34,014 nt of DNA, from assembly GCA_022703355.1 (NCBI GenBank), contig JAKLDU010000012.1, positions 1 to 34,014 on the forward strand, read 5' to 3'. The position numbers and the translations under genes are program-made. Each line of letters opens with the position of its first letter. The first letter of the stretch is position 1. This document shows positions 29,673 through 34,014 of this stretch, piece by piece. Source of the DNA: Deltaproteobacteria bacterium (GTDB lineage: Bacteria > Desulfobacterota > Desulfomonilia > UBA1062). A model generated the notes under the pieces. That model was not told the origin of the DNA. It was given only the letters and a program-made list of their open reading frames with translations, and searched no databases.

Positions 29673-30050
29673 TCAGTAGGTCACCGCGTCGGGCTGGTGA
29701 TGCTTCGATATGACGGTCACTGAAACGCGGTTGGGTATGCACAGGATGGTCCCGCCGGGGGCGCCGATCCTGCCCATACGGGTGCAGAGCTGGTCCGGGC
29801 AGGGGGAAAAAAGCATGCGCACCTTGCCTGACCGTATCTCGACGACACTCGCCCCCCGCGGGCCCGGGATCTCGAGGCGTGCATCCCTGTCCGCGGAAAC
29901 CTCGGAGAAGAGTCTGGATCCGGCATACACCCGCACCGTGGAGGCTTCCTGCCTGCTTTCCCGCCCGGTGAGCCACCAGGTCCCCGCGATTAAAAGGATC
30001 CCCGCCATGAGGGCAAGATCCCATCTCGTAATGCCCAAGCCCTTTTCCAT
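29673..30050 (-). CDS. Membrane-anchored NusG-domain-II protein
   Basis: A 125-residue protein. Residues 10-28 form a membrane anchor (WDLALMAGILLIAGTWWL). The rest is the NusG domain II family (distinct from the transcription factor NusG): VRVYAGSRLFSEVSADRDA, then CPDQLCTRMGRI (C84, C89) and PGGTILCIPNRVSVTVI (C104). Such small exported domains occur near electron-transport or flavin/quinone-related genes in anaerobes. It has a strong promoter with the -10 box ending 6 nt before ATG 30050, so its mRNA is probably leaderless. Function is unknown; three conserved Cys suggest a redox or metal site. Confidence 0.85.
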   Translation of the reverse strand: MEKGLGITRWDLALMAGILLIAGTWWLTGRESRQEASTVRVYAGSRLFSEVSADRDARLEIPGPRGASVVEIRSGKVRMLFSPCPDQLCTRMGRIGAPGGTILCIPNRVSVTVISKHHQPDAVTY

Positions 30051-30056
30051 GTTTCG

Positions 30057-30084
30057 GTTATATCCTTTTCTTCCCCCGTTTCAA
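30057..30084 (-). promoter_or_regulatory. Promoter of the NusG-II gene, giving a leaderless mRNA
   Basis: On the minus strand TTGAAA (30084-30079, 5/6) and TATAAC (30062-30057, 5/6) are separated by 16 bp. Only six bases (30056-30051) separate the -10 box from ATG 30050, so transcription should begin at or within a base or two of the ATG. Confidence 0.75.
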
Positions 30085-30139
30085 AGACCCCTGCCTGCGT
30101 CCATGAGAATCCCGGAGCAAGAGGCCGTGCTTGCAGATG

Positions 30140-30168
30140 TTGACCGGAATTATCTCCTGGCATATAGT
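30140..30168 (+). promoter_or_regulatory. Promoter of the MBL-fold gene, giving an ultra-short leader
   Basis: TTGACC (30140-30145, 5/6) and TATAGT (30163-30168, 5/6) are 17 bp apart. ATG 30179 is 10 nt after the -10 box, so the leader is about 3-5 nt. Confidence 0.7.
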
Positions 30169-30178
30169 TTCAGGCTAC

Positions 30179-31132
30179 ATGGACAAGGATATTTTCTCCC
30201 CTCTGGGGATCAGGGCCACGGGGATCACCGGAAAGATCTTCGTTGTCCAGGGGAACAACCGGGGCCGGTCCCCCTTTTCGAACTCCGTGTGCGTCCTCGA
30301 CAGAACCCGCCTGCTCATGGACACGGGGTGCGGCCACGACATCATAGCTTCCCTGAGGGACAGCGCGGGCATCCAGCGGGTGGTCCTCTCCCACTCCCAC
30401 CCCGACCACACTGCCGGCACCTGGCAGTTCCGCTCCTGCCCGGGCACCGAGGTCGCCGTGCCCCGGGAGGGCGCACAGAGCATCTCCTCGGCGGACAGGC
30501 TCGCGCTGAGATTCGTGGGCCCTGAACTTGCCGGCCTCTGGAAAGACACCTATCTGCAAGCCACGGGCTTCAGGGATTTTACCTTCGCTTCCCGGTTTGA
30601 AAACGGGACGGAGTTTTCCCTGGGCGAGAACCGGTTCATCGCCCTGCACGCGCCGGGGCATCTTACAGACCACTACTGCCTGTGGGAGCCGGACCGGAAG
30701 ATCCTCGTGGGGTTCGACATCGACATGAGCCCCTTCGGCCCCTGGTACGGCAACCCCGAGTCGGACATCGCGCTCTTCGGGAAATCGCTGGCGATGATAC
30801 GGGCCCTTCCGGTGGAGACCTACGTCTCCTCCCACGCCCGGCCCATGAAAGGCCCCCACTTCCAAAAGCGCCTCTCCCTCTACGAGGCGGTCTTCGAAAG
30901 GAGAGACCGCCTCGTCCTGGGCGCCCTGCCGCCTGACAGGCCCGTGCACCTCGACGAGGTCGTGGACAGGTCACCCATATACGCCGTCGACTACACCACC
31001 CACCCGGACAAGCTGCTCAGGTTCGGCGAATCGCAGATGGTCGCCAAGCACCTCCTCCGTTTGGCTTCACGGGGCCTCGTGGAGGCCGAAAGCCGGGAAG
31101 GCTCTTTTCCCATGGTCAGAAAGGCCCGGTGA
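30179..31132 (+). CDS. MBL-fold metallo-hydrolase (LACTB2-like layout)
   Basis: A 317-residue metallo-beta-lactamase-fold protein. The first metal site is SHSHPDH (H72, H74, D76, H77); H161 in LHAPGHLTDH, D180 in VGFDID and H219 in SSHARPMKG complete a binuclear site. The C-terminal ~80 residues (DEVVDRSPIYAVDY, QMVAKHLLRLASRGLVEA) look like the winged-helix end of LACTB2-type hydrolases. An in-frame ATG at 30131 precedes the promoter and is rejected. The enzyme is divergent from the NusG-II gene. The fold covers nucleases, lactonases and thioester hydrolases, so the substrate cannot be named. Confidence 0.88.
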   Translation: MDKDIFSPLGIRATGITGKIFVVQGNNRGRSPFSNSVCVLDRTRLLMDTGCGHDIIASLRDSAGIQRVVLSHSHPDHTAGTWQFRSCPGTEVAVPREGAQSISSADRLALRFVGPELAGLWKDTYLQATGFRDFTFASRFENGTEFSLGENRFIALHAPGHLTDHYCLWEPDRKILVGFDIDMSPFGPWYGNPESDIALFGKSLAMIRALPVETYVSSHARPMKGPHFQKRLSLYEAVFERRDRLVLGALPPDRPVHLDEVVDRSPIYAVDYTTHPDKLLRFGESQMVAKHLLRLASRGLVEAESREGSFPMVRKAR

Positions 31133-31371
31133 TCCACGGCACCACCGGGACCGGCCGGGCGCCCGGGCCCGATGCTCTCCCGGCCCAAGAAACCGCCCCG
31201 ATACCCCGCGGAGACGTGCGGGCTGAAGCCATTGCCCATCCCCGGCACATAAGAACCCCGGAATATTAAATCGATTTGGGGCATTGCCTGAAGTGTGATA
31301 AGTAACTCCTGTACACGGCGCCCGACGGGATGCCGGGACAGCTCACCCTCGAGGGGCGAAGGACCGCTGCG
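31133..31371 (+). other. 239-bp gene-free stretch with AT-rich pocket
   Basis: Between the MBL and GT26-STAS genes. An AT-rich pocket at 31261-31310, including the palindrome AAATCGATTT (31268-31277), stands out from the GC-rich surroundings and probably holds the promoter of the next gene, but I found no convincing -35/-10 pair. No coding frame is supported. Confidence 0.35.
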
Positions 31372-32871
31372 ATGAAGAGAACCGCTGCCGCAATACTGGG
31401 CGTCCCCGTGGACGCCTTCACCAGGGAAGAAACCATCGCGTACATCTTCCACCTCGTCCAGTGCCACCGGACCGATCGGACCCCCAGGCTCGTCTGTACG
31501 CTGAACAAAGACTCCCTCGCCGACACCCTGGCCTGGCGCCCCGGGCAGACGCGCCACCCCGAACTGCTCTCCATTCTCCGGGGCGCCGACCTGGTGACGA
31601 CCGACGACACGCGCCTCGTGTGGGCGAGCAGGCACCTGGGGCCAGCGCTCAAGGAGCCCGTCACGGGCGCTGACCTCGTGAACGGGCTCGCAGGAGAAGC
31701 GGCGCGCAGCGGCCTGTCCCTGTACCTGCTGGGCGGGGCTGGAGGGGCCCTCCTGAAAGGGGCTTCCCTGCTCCGGGAAAGATTCCCCGGCCTGCACATC
31801 GCCGGGTGCGACTCGCCCGCCGTCCACGTGGAAGGGGCACCTCTGGCAGACAGCCCCGAGGCCGACGGGGAAATACTGGAGAAGATCAAGAGTGCTTCGC
31901 CCGACCTGATCCTGGCGTCCTTCGGCAGCCCGGGACAGGAGCTCTTCTTCGGGCGGAACCGTCACCGCCTCATGGTCCCGGTGACCGTCTGCCTCGGCGG
32001 CACGTTCGACTTCGCGGCGGAAACGGTGACGAACGCGCCCGGGCGGATGCGCCCCGGATTCCTCCCCTGGCTCCTGCGCTTCGCCCGGCACCCCGGGCGC
32101 CTGGTGAATCGCCGCCTTCTCGACCTGGTCAAGTGCGCAGCGCAGATCTGGCCTTCGATTCTCGTCTACGAGTACGCAAAGAGGGTGGCACCGCACCCCT
32201 ACCTGAAAAGGTGCAAGTCGGGGGTGTCTTACAAGTACATGACCAGGGGCAGAACTCAGGTCCTGCACCTGACCCTGCCCGGGAGCGTGGACGCCGGGGC
32301 GGTGCCCCGGCTGGCCTCGCTCATCCCGAAACGCCCCACCGCCCATCTTCTGCTGGACGTGAACGACGTGGCCTTCATCGACTCGGCCGGCCTCGGCCTG
32401 CTCCTGAGCGTCATGAACCTCTGGGCGGCGGGCAGGTATGAACTGCTCGTCACCGGCGCCGGCCCGTATGCGAAAAAGGTCATGGCCAGCAACCGCCTGC
32501 ACGATCTCTTCTCCGGGCGGCTTTTCGACTCGTTGGAAGATGCCCTTGCCTGGCTGGACAGGCACGCCGGGGAGTCGGCCTCCTGCATCGAGGTCGCACA
32601 GGGGGCGGATTCGAGCACTATTGCCTTCTCCGGCAGCCTGAAACCCATCGGCATCTCCCCCGCAGAGATCAGGGGCATCGCCTCCCGGGTGAAGGGGGCC
32701 CGGTGCGTCCTGGATCTTTCCGCCCTCCACTCGATCAGCACCCAGGGCATCATCCTCCTGCTCAAGCTCAGGGACGCCGTCGAGAAGGGGGGAAAGACGT
32801 GCACCTCGCAGGGGGCGCACGGGGAAGTGGCCCAGATGCTCAGGGTGACCCGAACCGAAAGCCTCGTCTGA
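31372..32871 (+). CDS. WecG/TagA/CpsF (GT26) glycosyltransferase fused to two STAS-like domains
   Basis: A 499-residue three-part protein. Residues 1-~255 are GT26: VPVDAFTREETIAYI, TLNKDSL, the Asp79 region (VTTDDTRLV), YLLGGAGGALLKGA, LASFGSPGQELFF and CLGGTFDFAAETV, then LPWLLRFARHPGRLVNR. The usual PKQE is PGQE here. Residues ~290-395 are a STAS domain with LLLDVNDVAFIDSAGLGLLL; Ser338 is the residue normally phosphorylated in anti-sigma antagonists. Residues ~405-497 look like a second STAS domain (ARCVLDLSALHSISTQGIIL) in which the D-S-x-G motif is S-T-Q-G (Thr457). The start at ATG 31372 fits the GT26 N-terminus. The transferase probably makes a surface saccharide under STAS-mediated control. 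No kinase (RsbW-like) gene is in the window. Confidence 0.88.
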   Translation: MKRTAAAILGVPVDAFTREETIAYIFHLVQCHRTDRTPRLVCTLNKDSLADTLAWRPGQTRHPELLSILRGADLVTTDDTRLVWASRHLGPALKEPVTGADLVNGLAGEAARSGLSLYLLGGAGGALLKGASLLRERFPGLHIAGCDSPAVHVEGAPLADSPEADGEILEKIKSASPDLILASFGSPGQELFFGRNRHRLMVPVTVCLGGTFDFAAETVTNAPGRMRPGFLPWLLRFARHPGRLVNRRLLDLVKCAAQIWPSILVYEYAKRVAPHPYLKRCKSGVSYKYMTRGRTQVLHLTLPGSVDAGAVPRLASLIPKRPTAHLLLDVNDVAFIDSAGLGLLLSVMNLWAAGRYELLVTGAGPYAKKVMASNRLHDLFSGRLFDSLEDALAWLDRHAGESASCIEVAQGADSSTIAFSGSLKPIGISPAEIRGIASRVKGARCVLDLSALHSISTQGIILLLKLRDAVEKGGKTCTSQGAHGEVAQMLRVTRTESLV

Positions 32872-32872
32872 G

Positions 32873-32894
32873 ACCCGGTTCTCCGGGTTCTTCC
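32873..32894 (+). terminator. Weak terminator-like hairpin after the GT26-STAS gene
   Basis: ACCCGG (32873-32878) and CCGGGT (32883-32888) around TTCT, followed by TCTTCC. It overlaps the space between convergent genes. The short stem and poor T-tract make it weak. Confidence 0.35.
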
Positions 32895-32917
32895 AGGGCG
32901 AAGCGGGGCGCCCCTCC

Positions 32918-34009
32918 TCAGAACATGAACCTTCTCCAGGCGACGTTCAGCACGAGGCCGATGCACAGGAGATTCATGAACATGAACGAGCCGCCGTAGG
33001 AGATGAAGGGCAGCGGCACGCCCACCACCGGGAAGATGCCCAGGGTCATGGAGATGTTGATAAAGATGTGCAGGGTGAAGTACCCGGCGATCCCGAAGCA
33101 GATCATGGAGCCGAAACGGTCCTTTGCCCGGTAGCCCACCTGGATGATCTTGGTGACGAGGATGATGTACAGCAGGATGAGGATGGCGGTGCCGGCGAAC
33201 CCCCACTCCTCGGCCACCACGGAAAAGATGAAGTCCGTGTGGTGCTCGGGCAGGAAACTCAGCTGGGTCTGGGTGCCCTGGAGGTAGCCCTTGCCCCAGA
33301 GACCGCCGGAACCCACGGCAATCTTGGACTGCGTGGCGTGGTAGCCGGTGCCCAGCGGGTCGCGGCTCGGGTCGAGGAAGGTCAAAATCCGGTTGCGCTG
33401 GTAGTCCTTGAGGGTGAGCCAGGCGAACGGCAGGGCGGACAGGAAGAGCGCTCCCAGGGAGATGACCGTGGAGCGTCTGACACCCAGGAGCAGGAGCATG
33501 ATCACCGCGATCATGGCCACGATCCCCGCGGTCCCGAGGTCGGGCTCCAGGAGGATGAGACCCACCGGCAGGAGGATGAAGATCGCGGGCAGGATGAGGT
33601 CCTTCATGCCGTAGCTTTCGATCTGGATCTTTTTTTCGCTCCAGTAAGCCATCCAGATGATGATGATGATCTTGGCGAACTCCGAGGGCTGGATGCTCAC
33701 GAATCCCAGCGATATCCACCTCCGGGCCCCGGAGATCTCCCTTCCGACGAAGAGCACCAAAGCGACCCCTAGGACCATCAGTACATACATCGGCCAGGCC
33801 AGCCGCATGTGGGCCCGGTAGTCCACGAGAAAGGCGACGATCATCACCACGAAGGCCGCGGAGATCCACAGGAGCTGCTTGAAGAAGATGGAGACCTCGG
33901 TGAGCCGCACGGCGCTGTAAAGGCAGAGCAGACCCACGGCGATGAGAGCCAGCGTCGTGGAGAGCAGGCCCCAGTCGATGTTATTGGCTATCTTGTCGTA
34001 CCTGCTCAT
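32918..34009 (-). CDS. rodA: Rod shape-determining protein RodA (SEDS peptidoglycan polymerase)
   Basis: A 363-residue polytopic membrane protein of the SEDS family, which polymerises glycan strands during lateral wall growth with a class B PBP and MreBCD. Family motifs include SGARRWISLGFVSIQPSEF, LLEPDLGTAGI, the extracellular loop with KIAVGSGGLWGKGY, LPEHHTDFIFSVVAEEWGF and the C-terminal GVPLPFISYGGSFMF. GxWGKGY and FLPExHTDFIF point to RodA rather than FtsW. ATG 34009 lies 5 bases from the window edge, so upstream genes (often mrdA, mreD) and the ribosome site cannot be seen. It is convergent with the GT26-STAS gene. Confidence 0.95.
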   Translation of the reverse strand: MSRYDKIANNIDWGLLSTTLALIAVGLLCLYSAVRLTEVSIFFKQLLWISAAFVVMIVAFLVDYRAHMRLAWPMYVLMVLGVALVLFVGREISGARRWISLGFVSIQPSEFAKIIIIIWMAYWSEKKIQIESYGMKDLILPAIFILLPVGLILLEPDLGTAGIVAMIAVIMLLLLGVRRSTVISLGALFLSALPFAWLTLKDYQRNRILTFLDPSRDPLGTGYHATQSKIAVGSGGLWGKGYLQGTQTQLSFLPEHHTDFIFSVVAEEWGFAGTAILILLYIILVTKIIQVGYRAKDRFGSMICFGIAGYFTLHIFINISMTLGIFPVVGVPLPFISYGGSFMFMNLLCIGLVLNVAWRRFMF

Positions 34010-34014
34010 CCGAA

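Noticed and set aside
27661-30024. A 787-codon open frame on the minus strand
   Set aside because: It runs antisense through the GT2-kinase gene and has no recognisable motif; the GT2 and kinase motifs on the plus strand are decisive.

Overview
The window is high-GC bacterial chromosomal DNA with tightly packed genes on both strands. Full-length housekeeping genes (rpsA, guaB, dnaE, accA, sppA, mltG, rodA) indicate an ordinary chromosome. The mix of a LysM protein, a PilZ protein, an HD-GYP response regulator, a DUF3426-type zinc-ribbon protein, a MauE/DoxX-rhodanese pair, LPS-type glycosyltransferases and an LPS-kinase-like domain suggests a Gram-negative anaerobe of the former Deltaproteobacteria (Desulfobacterota or a relative). 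That placement is inference from gene content; no marker search was possible.

Layout. Bases 1-3940 (+): end of an SDR epimerase/dehydratase, a small SCP2-like protein, a thiamine-diphosphate enzyme and a zinc-dependent dehydrogenase, probably one metabolic module. Bases 4064-7431 (-): membrane MauE/DoxX-like protein with a rhodanese, prepilin peptidase with a coupled unknown gene, and accA. Bases 7428-13221 (-): sppA-guaB-dnaE, running into accA with very short gaps or overlaps. Bases 13426-15860 (-): rpsA with its own promoter and terminator, and a small unknown gene. Bases 15922-17007 (+): a LysM protein with a strong promoter and an intrinsic terminator. Bases 17021-17332 (-): a PilZ protein. 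Bases 17559-22741 (+): hpt, a zinc-ribbon/DUF3426 protein, ruvX, mltG, and two coupled response regulators, the second with an HD-GYP output domain. Bases 22841-23206 (-): a small membrane coiled-coil protein.

Bases 23378-32871 form an envelope-glycoconjugate island. It holds a Gfo/Idh/MocA oxidoreductase, a radical SAM protein, two GT9 heptosyltransferase-like enzymes, a GT2 glycosyltransferase fused to an LPS-kinase-like domain, a NusG-domain-II membrane protein, an MBL-fold hydrolase, and a WecG/TagA-type glycosyltransferase fused to two STAS-like domains. rodA closes the window on the minus strand. The most unusual points are the GT26-STAS-STAS fusion, the GT2-kinase fusion, a radical SAM enzyme inside a glycosylation cluster, a response regulator ending in a SHOCT-like module, and several genes whose promoter -10 box lies only 6-10 nt upstream of the start codon, implying leaderless or nearly leaderless mRNAs in a genome that otherwise uses strong Shine-Dalgarno sites. 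I saw no tRNA, rRNA, CRISPR array or insertion sequence.
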